From contig CM066287.1 in the NCBI GenBank assembly GCA_033816765.1, positions 3,720,001 to 3,784,000 on the forward strand: DNA of 64,000 nt, written 5' to 3'. This stretch comes from Nothopassalora personata. Its lineage: Eukaryota > Ascomycota > Dothideomycetes > Mycosphaerellales > Mycosphaerellaceae. Under the pieces are notes generated by a model, which was not told the DNA's origin, did no database searches, and saw only the letters and a program-made list of their open reading frames with translations. This document shows positions 11,801-21,084 of this stretch, one piece after another; within the stretch, counting starts at the first letter, position 1, and every line of letters begins with the position of its first letter. Made by a program: the position numbers and the translations under genes.

Positions 11801-12135
11801 GAGAGGAGCCTGATGCTGACGCTTCAGCAGTCAATATGGACACATGGATTTCGAACATGAAAGCACGTGGGTTCAACGACAAGGCAATCTCGGTCGCTTT
11901 GAAGTGCACATCCTATCGACCTCACTTGGCCCAGCTTGTGCTCTACGAGGAGGAGCGGGGACACGGCTTACCTGACGATACCCCTGGGATCTGGAGCAAG
12001 GTCGAGGACGAGATCTTGGAAGGCGGAGACGCCCGCAAGCTCAGAAAGCTCGATGAAAAGCACGGTTCTGCTGAGTGCGACGCGAGGCTTCAATTCTTGA
12101 GCGAGTGGCGGGAAATGTTCCCCCATAAGTCGTAA
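8842..12135 (+). CDS. RAP1: telomere-binding protein Rap1 homologue (BRCT-Myb-Myb-RCT)
   Basis: One uninterrupted frame of 1097 residues. Order of domains: a BRCT-like region at about 15-95 (VLDGLKFFVVQRVPRR through SAIKSGHLPD); a Rap1-type Myb domain at about 115-175 (FTPQDDKDLWEFV, then HTFQAWRDRYIKKL); a second Myb-like helix bundle at about 250-312 (WDQDLADLLDNAEE, then EKWSLLYLTRVRPLY); a long acidic, Gln/Ser/Glu-rich linker with low complexity; and a C-terminal RCT domain at about 1000-1095 (DTWISNMKARGF, KCTSYRPHLAQLVLY, EWREMFPH). Rap1 sits at telomeres, either binding DNA directly or through a TRF-like partner, and recruits silencing and end-protection factors through RCT. Two adjacent ATGs (8842 and 8845) could start it. 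The BRCT, Myb and RCT order is diagnostic; confidence is high. Confidence 0.93.
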   Translation: MMANAPTVVTHATSETPRIGKVLDGLKFFVVQRVPRRTGLLKDIEANGGHIVRFEAQCDYVIADHLRKDAPGGSYSYTLIDSAIKSGHLPDPADHATGGTLRSDRPVGSVVPGKHTRMPFTPQDDKDLWEFVEEAKQDGASVKGNDIYKQLEKVNPRHTFQAWRDRYIKKLMERPPPAGARAPTAPMAPSTSPANDDDETTTEAPSARSASSTLQRKRKVNFTDEAPETAHEDGLSPKRRAARGKRAQAKIWDQDLADLLDNAEEIEDIRKDRWWDAWNAFEQAHPHRSAEKWSLLYLTRVRPLYLQRNNKAVVARYDGADDTQGNAEPDTGPNCARDNAAGHSASSTPGAKKRKRTNQISAPAACLASHKRQRADSPPQEALANKEMLRSELNRDAEQQFQYEADTAPATDPAAEHPQSHTLPSSDANTAADRQLLAEAVTQELDSSENFEDDDSDKSRRSAAPEGSKTIDMATAISNTRSVPNNRDREYGKVNDRDLPTSEANKYVDEQLREIMQDDESEVQSQLDADDSELALTAENAAVQLTGAISDSAAGSQHALTEANLASQQAEHRPYIPRATDLPPDEEEKDQSEFIDYLQKTISKTRTPHDDGGTGGIGERTDGLRFDHVSPNFWQDHIPGETSGGTNGSAVNSSHRKPMGNVYISQLHRRQQEVRAASNLHSITSKDAAEEPKPTSLNAAEEPHLEQDLPMSSEQELDDALGDSLAWPASPQQNRSQRNTQGQTFETQIEYPKLDRSKFEQTGLAAPDFQLSSQSIMSQHEDGEDDTQAPPVLSFQQHLTSLQEHVPEAGNERSPAQDKPAAQEFLVEDDEKDDVNGEQGSETAADEHDDSLHQEVDSADGDVDLTVVEPDGGFLDPGGPNGEHGSTPKGLPGQRNEPITISSAASSSSPYQASADGEAPENFTRATKQALETQDILNAETQMPDLSMPEPSLADDDVEGDEEDGAHSQAPPDPPGQVAAQAGHSEGEEPDADASAVNMDTWISNMKARGFNDKAISVALKCTSYRPHLAQLVLYEEERGHGLPDDTPGIWSKVEDEILEGGDARKLRKLDEKHGSAECDARLQFLSEWREMFPHKS

Positions 12136-12776
12136 CAGCTCTCTCGCAACATGGCAATTGGGTCCGAGAGCTGGCTAGCATGCATAGGAATAGTATCATA
12201 GCTCTAAAGTACAGTATGTTGGGTGCCCATATCGCTGCGTCAACGCCGGCTAGCCATTGTCTAATATGCTGTGCTGTGGATATCGATTGATTCGGGATTC
12301 GACCGCGAATGCTGCAGCCTGAGATCTGCCCAGGCGGACGGCATTTTGTGGCCATTAAACACGTCCAACAGTGGCGCAGCAGCCGTCTCTGCCACAAGTT
12401 CAGCTGTGCAAGGGCGGGGCTGTGACCGGGGGTACCTGGCCGTGACTGTTAGCAGTGACCTACACAGAGAGCAGCATAACGCTGTAGCTCTATCGACAGC
12501 GATGTGTGTTGATGGTGATGATGATGATGATGATGATGATAATGATAATGTTGTAGTCGAGAGGGATGTGATGACACTAGCGCCACGGCGCCATGTGGGC
12601 GGCTCAAGCTTGTCGTCATGCTGCTGGGGACGAGGAGCAAGTGGCAGCCTTCACAGGACGGAAGCAGGTGACTTTGATCGCGCATGTGCACTTGTCACCT
12701 CGTCGCGCGCCTTGAGCATCTCACTCGCTGAACCGACGTCTCTGCTCCCTGTCCGTCTGCCAGCACATCGCGCACC
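12136..12776. other. intergenic region upstream of HSE1
   Basis: 641 bp between two co-directional genes, holding the RAP1 3' UTR and the HSE1 promoter. A GAT microsatellite lies inside. No other feature seen. Confidence 0.6.
12510..12549 (+). repeat. (GAT)n microsatellite
   Basis: Roughly ten GAT/GGT/AAT units in a row, the core being uninterrupted GAT repeats. It lies in the HSE1 promoter region, outside any supported coding frame. Confidence 0.9.
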
Positions 12777-14890
12777 ATGTTCCGCGCTCAAGCAAATCCA
12801 ATGGACGATGCGGTCGTCAAGGCCACCGACGAGAACCTGACCAGCGAGAATTGGGAGTACATCCTCGATGTCTGCGATCGAGTCGCTGCCAAAGCGGAGG
12901 GCCCAGCACAAGCCATCGCCGCCCTGATCAAGCGACTGGCGCACCGCAACGCCAACGTGCAGCTGTACACGCTTGAACTCGCCAACGCTCTGTCGCAAAA
13001 CTGTGGGCCATCGCTGCACCGCGAGCTTGCATCCAAGGCCTTTACTGACGCCCTGCTGCGCTTGGCAGCAGACCGCAACACTCATGCACAAGTCAAGCAG
13101 AAAGTCATGGAGCGCATGGGCTCGTGGAGTGAGGAGTTCCGGTCCTCGCCAGAGCTGGGCATCATGGACCAGGCATACCACAAGCTGAGGCAGCAGCAGC
13201 CGGGTCTCATGCCTCCCAGCCGGCCGGTGAAGAAAGAGGTCAGTACGGAAGACCGGAGGAAGGAGGATGAAGAGCTGCAGATGGCCCTGGCGCTGAGCAT
13301 CAAGGACAAAGGTCCCACAGTGGAGGCACCAGCAACGACGAACGGCAACACCCCACAACCGACACAGACCCAGCCACCTCCTCCACAGGGGACTACAGCT
13401 GCCACGGTGAGCAGAGTGCGGGCGTTGTACGACTTTGCCCCGTCCGAGGCCGGCGAGTTGGCTTTCAAGAAGAACGATATCATTGCTGTGTTGGAGTCCG
13501 TCTACAAAGATTGGTGGAAAGGCAGCTTGAGAGGACAGACTGGCATCTTTCCATTGAATTATGTCGAAAAAATACAGGATCCGACCAAGGAGGAGTTGGA
13601 GAGGGATGCACAGATGGAGTCCGAGGTGTTCGGCGAGATCAAGAATGTTGAGAAGCTGCTAGCACTACTCAGTGTGGGAGCAGAAGGAGGTGGCAGGCGA
13701 GGCGAGCGGGAAGAGGAAGAAGTCAGCGAACTTTACCAGCGGACATTGAGTATACGACCGAAGTTAATCGAGCTCATCGCTCGGTACTCGCAGAAGAAAG
13801 GTGAGTCCATGGTGCTCGGCTTGGAAGATGGTATGGCTAACACGGAACAGACGATTTCACTCAACTGAACGAGAAGTTCATCAAGGCACGACGCGACTAT
13901 GAAGCTTTGCTCGAGTCCTCCATGTCTCAACCGCAGTACCAGCAGCAGCAGTATCCCGTCCGACAAAGGCAGCCATCGTATCCACCACAACATCAACAAG
14001 CACCATACGCCATGCAACAACCTCCCATGCAAGGATATCATCCCCAAGAACCAACTCAGGCACAAGGCTACCAAGCACAGCAAGCATATGCTTCGCAGAC
14101 CCAGCAGCACCTGCCTCCGCAGTCCGATGTTCAGCGCTACTATTCGCCGGTTCCAGGGGAGCAGCCACCACAGCAGGGATTCGCCAGTCCTTATTCGTCA
14201 CAGAATGGACCACCGCAAGGCGCAACAAATGTTCCTGCACCCTTCCATTTCATACCAGGCGGCATCCAGCAAGGTGCACCTCAATCAGCTGAAATCCGAA
14301 GGAAGCCCAGTCCGAATGCTGTTCAAGGGAGCGTCCCTCCCACTCATCCCTATGGCTCCGCTCCGGGATTTCAAGGCCAGATCAGGCCGAATAGTATCCA
14401 TACTCTGAATAGCGGGAACCCTCAGGAGTTAGCAACAGGCGGCTATGAGTCGCCAGTAGACAATCGCCACTCGTATCCCTCGGCTCAGTTTCAGCAGCAG
14501 CCGGACCAACCCCCAGCTGCTCAGAAGCAAGCGTATGAAGCCTACTCCCAGCAACCACAAAGCCAGCCCGGACAGGCACAAGCGCAGCAGACTCTACCGC
14601 CGCATACGAGGAATGATCGGGATGGGCTACCAAGCCGTCAAAGGACAGCAAGCTTTGAATCGCCCGCGAGCATGTACTCGGCACAGCAAGATGGGCAGTA
14701 CCCGCCACAACATGCGCCTCAACAGCCGAACGCTCCACCACCTGGCATCCCAACCAGCCCAGGCATGCATTCAAGTGGGCAGCCGCCTTATCAGGCATAT
14801 CAGCCTTACCAGCCACAGCAGCAGCAACCTCCGCAAGCCATGGTGCCATCCAGTGGTAATGAAGGCGACCCAGGCGACTTTTACAGATAG
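12777..14890 (+). CDS. HSE1: ESCRT-0 subunit Hse1 (STAM homologue)
   Basis: Exons 12777-13800 and 13851-14890 (intron 50 nt) encode 687 residues. A VHS domain spans about 8-140 (ATDENLTSENWEYILDVCD and onward). A ubiquitin-interacting motif lies near 165-180 (EDEELQMALALSIKDKG). An SH3 domain is at about 212-268 (VRALYDFAPSEAGELAF, WWKGSLRGQTGIFPLNYVE), then a helical region that would pair with Vps27. The second exon is dominated by Gln/Pro/Tyr repeats (QQQQ, PPQ) to the end. Hse1 with Vps27 forms ESCRT-0 on endosomes, which sorts ubiquitinated cargo into multivesicular bodies. The splice joins KKGE/KKD to DFTQLNEKFIKARRDYE, continuing the conserved helix. Family and order of domains are clear; the Gln-rich tail is typical of filamentous fungi. 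Confidence 0.94.
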
Positions 14891-16371
14891 GGTGTCGTGC
14901 ATGAACCAACATACCAGGACTGCGGGACATCGTTTCACTGTCACGTTCGAGCGATCACATGTAACATAGGTACATGAGCGCAGACATCTCAATCAACGCC
15001 AGACCAGGCCGACTACCCTGATCGAGACATATCAGATGATGAGCACACGAAGTTCTGTCGACATGTCAAGAGCTTCGTGCGGTAGCTCACGCGGCTCCAC
15101 CTACCAATTCTTCCTCTTTTGTCTATGCCGCGGAGCAGTGTTCTAACCTAATCGACGTTCATCAAAGAACACTGCATTCGACCGCTTCGGCAATGCAAAT
15201 ATCCATTGTGCTCACGTGCGACAGCCGTGCTATCACATTCCTTCCCGAGCCATGTGCATGCAGTACATTGATGCGTTCCCAAGGAGCCAGGTACTGTTCT
15301 ATCACACGTTCACTTGCTTCGCGTCTTCCTTGCAGATATCGGGTACGACGGAGCTCTCCAACTTGATGATAACGAGCCGAGCAAGGCGAAATTATTTTGG
15401 CAGCCTCGAGCACCGCACGGTCCGATGCGACCCTAATTCAACGTCATACGGTGCTGGCGATCCTTACTTTGAATACTCGACCTTGAATTGTCAGACAGCA
15501 ACGATTGACGATTGTCCCCCGTAGCACAGCTGCACGTTGCGCCAGGGACAAAGAGCGCAGTCTGAAACGAAGGATTCCCTCCTCTGCGGTTTTCGAATGG
15601 CCAGCGTCTCACCAAATGGGAAGCTGCCGCAGACTGCGCCGTACCGCCGCCTGAATAAGTCGACTGGCAGCGGAGGAGCGTTTGCAAGCAAGACGCAACA
15701 AATGCTGTAATAGTCGGAGCTAGTTCCTCCTTCGAGGCGCATCCTCTGCATAACGCTGCCATCGGGTAGCCTTGTTGAGCAACCCAAGACGTCGTTCGCT
15801 GAATAGCAGCATTTTGCAGGTCCACGTTGCCCTGCCGCAACGTTGAGCCACGCTGGGAGTCAAGGCGGGACCGCATCACTTGCAGGGCTGATCCTGGTCG
15901 TGGCTCTGTGCATGGATGCCAAATAGCTTTGGTGCGACGGGTGGAGGTGACGCCGCCCGCCGCGTGGAGAGGCAACAGGGTTCGATTGATACATCAAACG
16001 GTCGCCGGAGTGAGCGTGATGAATGTGCCTGGCAAGGGGTCCAAAAGGTGAACAGAGTATGGGCATATAGGATACAGCATACATAACAGATCCACGCTCT
16101 GGTGCTAGGTGGGGTCGCTGGGCAGTGTCCAGTCAGCGGCCGTTGGTCGACTAGCAGGATTTCGATGTGGTTCTGTGCAGCGTTTGACAGCACGGATGCG
16201 CCTTGGGGAGGGAGAGCTGCACCGTTTGATACAAGCTCGCTGCTGTTTACTGCGAGTTCCTCAATATATGCAATACACACTCTGTACCCTACCGCTCAGC
16301 CTCAGGCTCAGCCGTCTGCCCACATCAATGCTTGTCGTGACTGCCCGTGACCTGCTGGCGCTAGAACTAAG
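14891..16371. other. intergenic region upstream of the PAK kinase
   Basis: 1.5 kb, unusually long for this gene-dense arm. It may hold a large promoter or a long 5' leader for the kinase. Frames of up to 180 codons on the minus strand (15433-15975) overlap others and show no domain. No RNA gene recognised. Confidence 0.55.
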
Positions 16372-19319
16372 ATGAAAGATCTCGCTGTGCCGGAGCTCCA
16401 TCGTACTACTAAATCAGCGACGACGGCAACAGCACCAGACCACGCACCGCGCAACAAACTGCGGAAGCGCTCTCCACGACGGCCTGCGCCGCCCGGGCAC
16501 GTTGGCAGTGGTAGCAATACCAACAACAGCAGCGTCTCCGATCAGCAGAAGCCCCGCAGCGTGTCTGCAAACAAGCACAGCGGCAGCAGCGGCACCAGTC
16601 CTCGCCGCGCTGGTGGTCCTGCTGCTGGAGGAGAGACAGGAACAGCAGCAGCGCGCACGTTGCAACGCTCGTCGTCTGCCCGGCGCCACGCACAGCAGAA
16701 GCACTCGCGTAGCCCGACGCTGCCGAGCCCTAGGTCATCGTCCAACGCGGACTCCAATCACCATCAGCTCGCCAGCTCCGTCGATAACGCGCCCGCCAGC
16801 TCCATCTCGCCGCACCCGCCTGCCGCTAGCTACACTTACAACCAGCAGCAGCAGCAGTCGCACACACCGCCGCACCACCACCCGCGCTGGTCCCTCACGC
16901 ACCAGACGTCGAGCGACCTCCTGGGCCAGCGCTTTGACTCGGCCGACATCCTGAACAATCTGAACGCCGTCGCCTACGCTGCTGACTACACCACTACCGC
17001 CAGCGCCGCGTCCACTACCCGGCAAGCGCCCGCCCACGATCTATCTACCCAACCGCGTCCGGCACCGCCGCAGCTGCACGTCGCGTCGCCCGCGTCTCAC
17101 GGAAACAGCGCCGCCTCCGCCAACTCCGCCGTGCGGCTGTCGCAGATAGGGACTGCGACAGGGCGGCGCATGGAGGATATTTCGTCGCCGCGAGGCGAGA
17201 TGAGCGGCATGAGGAGTCCACAGCAGAGGTACAGCGATGAGAGCGGGAAGGAGAGCAAGGCGCTAAAGAAGAAGAGCGGCTTTTCCAACATCATCTCCAG
17301 CCTCGTGGGTACGCCCCGGAAACCTACCATATCAGCGCCGGAGAATCCTGTGCATGTCACCCACGTGGGCTACGACCAAGAAACAGGCGAATTCACGGTA
17401 GGTCATCTGTTCGCTGGTTGTTTGTCGGGGTTCGGCACAGCTGGTCAAGGCCCTTCATGTTTATCTACCTGTACATGAACTAACGTTGCGATACAGGGCC
17501 TCCCCAAAGAATGGCAGCGAACACTGCAAGCCAACGGCATCACGGAACAAGAGCAGAAGAAGAACCCGCAAGCCATCATCGACGTGGTCACCTTCTTCAA
17601 CGAGAACAACGACAACGGCAGCGACGACTGGACCTACCACAAATTCGACCATGCGAAGCCGCAAGACAGCCCACAATCGTTGGCGCCGCAAGGCTATCCA
17701 CAATCAGGGCTCAGTCCAGGCGGATATGGACAAGTCCTGAGTCCGCCTGCAAGCCCAAGGTTTCCGAAGAACGAGGGCGAGAGTTTCGAAAACCCACGAG
17801 CACCACCTCCTGTCCCACGAGGCCAAGGTCTGGGACTGAGTAGTCCAATAAGTCCAGCTGCGAATGGCAACATGCTTCCTATGCGGCCGGCTCCCAACCC
17901 TCCAGGAGGCCACTCTTCGAATATGGTACCGCAACGACCAGCACCACCAGTACCCAGTCCTCAGTGGGAGCAGCCCAGAACGGAGAATGGCCTACCCGCC
18001 GTCAGATATGCACCGCCAACAGTGACCGATATATCCTCAAACACGCAGCCTATGCAAAGCCGGAACCGGGCAAACACTGGGCCAGCATATCAAGCCCAAT
18101 CGCCAGTATCATCGCCTCAGGAGTACCAGCGGGAGCAGGAAGAGGCCATGAAACATGCTCAGCAGGCCATGAAGCAACAGTCACTGGAGAGGTCGCAATC
18201 TCAGAGGCAACCTAACAATGTCTATCAACAGCAGCAAGCAGTGCCGCAGCAACTACTACCATCACCTTCAGACTCTCGACAAATACCTCATCCCGCTGCT
18301 GTAGACCCTAGGTTGGGTCCAGCACCACGGCCGAGACAGCGTCCTCGACAGTCGATCACCAATGCCGAAGTCCTGAGCAAACTCCAGCACATCTGCAACT
18401 CTGCAGACCCAACGAAGAAGTACCGAAATCTGATCAAGATTGGCCAGGGTGCATCCGGTGGCGTGTACACCGCATTCGAAGTCGGTACGAACAAGTGCGT
18501 GGCCATCAAACAGATGAATCTTGAACAGCAACCGAAGAAGGATCTGATCATCAACGAGATTCTTGTTATGAGGGACAGCAAGCATAAGAATGTCGTTAAC
18601 TTCATGGACAGTTTTCTTGTGAAGGGTGACCTGTGGGTGGTGATGGAGTACATGGAGGGCGGCAGCTTGACTGACGTGGTGACTTTCAACATGATGTCGG
18701 AAGGCCAGATCTCAGCAGTGTGTCGGGAAACGCTTCATGGCCTGCAGTTCTTGCATTCCAAGGGCGTCATCCACCGTGACATCAAGTCCGACAACATCCT
18801 GCTATCCATGGAAGGCAGCATCAAGCTTACAGATTTCGGCTTCTGCGCACAGATCAACGAATCATACATGAAGCGGACTACGATGGTTGGCACACCATAC
18901 TGGATGGCGCCTGAGGTTGTGACGAGAAAGGAGTATGGCCGCAAGATTGATATCTGGTCACTCGGAATCATGGCCATCGAGATGATCGAGGGCGAGCCGC
19001 CTTATCTGACCGAGTCTCCTCTTCGAGCTCTCTATTTGATTGCCACCAACGGAACGCCGGCCATCAAAGAGGAGCACAACTTGACGCCTTTGTTCAGAGA
19101 CTTCCTGTCCTTTGCCCTTAAGGTGGACCCGGACAAGAGAGCATCGGCTCATGATTTGCTCAAGGTAAAAAACACTCTGCTCAACGCCACTTATCGCCTG
19201 CGCTGACTTGTCCATAGCACGGTTTTATTCAGACTGCCGAGCCATTGGCGACACTTGCGCCGCTTGTCAAGGCAGCAAGACTCGCACGTGCCGAGGAACG
19301 TAAGAACAAGGGCAACTAA
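16372..19319 (+). CDS. STE20: Ste20/PAK-type serine/threonine protein kinase
   Basis: Three exons (16372-17397, 17497-19164, 19218-19319) give 931 residues. The first 310 residues are low-complexity Ser/Ala/Pro/Gln. A CRIB (p21-binding) motif follows at about 319-347 ([16 protein letters not shown] through GLPKEW), split by intron 1. After a second Pro/Gln-rich linker comes the kinase domain at about 650-898: [10 protein letters not shown] (P-loop), VAIKQM (lysine), HRDIKSDN (catalytic loop), [16 protein letters not shown] (activation segment). The last exon supplies [14 protein letters not shown], resembling the G-beta-binding motif of Ste20. No PH domain is present, which argues against Cla4. 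Ste20 kinases act downstream of Cdc42/Rac in pheromone, filamentation and polarity MAPK signalling. The predicted start has a short basic N-terminus and is the least certain point. Confidence 0.93.
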
Positions 19320-19992
19320 GCTTTGTGTCCGACGCAGCACCTTCTGCTGTGCCACGCGGGACAGCATGTAGCTGCATGAAGCTGCATCACTCGAGGAGGC
19401 ATCACTCCGGAATTGCTTTGGGCCATGTGCAGCAAGAGTCGACATCTCGACCTAGCGTTCGGTGTCTAGAACGAGCCCTTACTTTTACGACGCGCGTGCG
19501 CCGTCGGACGCATCGACGATAGATGACATTGCGCAGCAGAGGATCTCAAGATGGACGTGGGAACGTTTGCGATTGTGGTTTCACGAGCGGTCGAGCGCTT
19601 TGGGCAAACGGCATTGCGCAATAGACAGGACGGCGTCACTGTCGGGTATGGGATTGTGAGAGCGAGGGCGCGATTGATGGGAACGGGCTCTGGGATTCGA
19701 AAACGGTTCTTCTTGGTATACCTCATTACTACAACAACGACAACAACAACAACAGCCCGCCCGACCGAGGTTGCGTGAGGCTCTGTCGAATAAATATGGC
19801 TGTACAACAACGATATGTGATAAACGATTCCTTGCTATGCTCTGCTCATGGCCTTGCACGTGAAGCCGAGATGATAAATTTGGTTGCCGAGTGCAGCCGG
19901 CAAATGATACGGAAGCTAGTTAGGCAGTCTCGTGTGTGCAAATGACGATATTTGCGGCGAACCATGCCGAGCCTCGATCCAGTACACGATTA
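19320..19992. other. kinase 3' flank, last unique DNA before the repeat island
   Basis: Normal base composition with CA and TG present throughout, unlike the DNA that follows. It contains the kinase 3' UTR and a CAA microsatellite. Small overlapping frames are not supported as genes. Confidence 0.6.
19731..19755 (+). repeat. (CAA)n microsatellite
   Basis: Eight near-perfect ACA/CAA units in the 3' flank of the kinase gene, about 240 bp before the repeat island begins. Confidence 0.85.
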
Positions 19993-20410
19993 TAGGCCAC
20001 GAAGTGACCTTCTATAGGGTGGTGAAAAAGCACTTGGTGGGGAGTAGGGATTGTGATTGGTTCAAATCTCATCATCACGCTAAACCTAAGATAGTAACTA
20101 GGGCTTCGTAAACTTGGAACCTTGAGTTCTCGACCTTTCCCTTAAATAATAGGCTACGAAGTAGCCTTTAATTTAGATAGGGTGGTGAAAAAGAACTTAG
20201 TAGGGGAGTAGGGATTATAATTAGTTTAAATCTCGTGCGTACGGCTAAGCCTAAAGTAGTAACTACGGCTTCGTAAGTTAAGAACCTCGAGTTCTTTACT
20301 TTTCGCTTAACTAATAGGCTATAAAGTAGCCTTTAATTTAGATAGGAGAGTAAAAAAGCACTTAGTAGGGGAGTAGGAATTAGAATTAGCTTAAATCTTA
20401 TTAGCGTAAG
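19993..20410 (+). repeat. degenerate ~160-bp tandem repeat at the left edge of the TE island
   Basis: Units start at 19993, 20150 and 20315 (lengths 157, 165 and a partial third). Each begins TAGGCYAYRAAGTRRCCTT and contains a GGGAGTAGGRATT core. Unit 1 keeps CA and TG dinucleotides; units 2 and 3 carry TA at the matching places, as expected if RIP fades out across the array. The origin of the unit (element remnant or satellite) is unknown. Confidence 0.8.
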
Positions 20411-20814
20411 CGTAGCTTCTTATTAGACGTTACCTTACTAATAAGCTAGACCCGGGTCCGGCGAACTTTAGACCTTAATTCCTAGCTACGATACGTAAAG
20501 ATCTATATTATAATAGAGACAATAGACCTATACTAATAATCTATATACCCTTATACTCGTTTACTCTTGCTCTATATATATAATAACGGAAGGATAGTTC
20601 TATAGTTAACGTATCTATAAATATATTACTTAGAAGACTAATTAGAGCTAGTAATAGTAAGATAGATAGCGAGGTATTATAACTTTCTAAGGAGTACTTA
20701 AATTAGAATTTAGAGACCGGATTTAGAATTAGCGCGTATAAAATAGTAGGAATAGTTTTTAAGATAGCTAAATATAGTATATTTCTAGGTAATTACCTAC
20801 GCTACTAAAGTCTA
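20411..20814. other. AT-rich RIP-type DNA left of the copia element
   Basis: About 400 bp of TA-rich sequence with stop codons in every frame. It is the DNA into which the copia element inserted; its other half continues after 26438. No coding relic could be named. Confidence 0.6.
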
Positions 20815-20819
20815 ATACT

Positions 20820-21066
20820 TGTTAAGATGTAGCATCTTAAGGGGAGCTAATAGTTAGGTTGTAATCTAATAGCCTAAGGTATCTACGATAACTTAGCTTG
20901 TCGGAAGACACCTTCTCTCCCCTTTAGCTTAGATAGACATCTAACACAATTAACGCATTAGTTCCTAATATATTGCTGCATGCCCTATAGCTGTTAGCTA
21001 ATTAAAGATTGATCTCTTACTCCACTCCGCTGCTAACTACGTATCCTATAAGGTCTTAACTTAACA
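20820..21066 (+). repeat. Copia-1 5' LTR
   Basis: 247 bp starting TGTTAAG and ending CTTAACA, a perfect 7-bp terminal inverted repeat. By eye it differs from the 3' LTR at nine positions, all transitions, with no indels. Confidence 0.95.
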
Positions 21067-21084
21067 GGTTATAAGTCCGGGTTT
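21067..21084 (+). promoter_or_regulatory. candidate primer-binding site of Copia-1
   Basis: The first internal bases are GGTTATAAGTCCGGG. Allowing RIP transitions this resembles GGTTATGAGCCC, the complement of the initiator tRNA-Met anticodon arm that several copia-type elements use as a half-tRNA primer. Inferred, not tested. Confidence 0.45.

Noticed and set aside
14382..14930. 182-codon minus-strand frame opposite HSE1
   Set aside because: Antisense to the Gln-rich tail of HSE1, where CAG/CAA repeats naturally leave the other strand open.
15433..15975. 180-codon minus-strand frame upstream of the kinase
   Set aside because: It overlaps other frames on both strands, shows no motif and no convincing splice partners.
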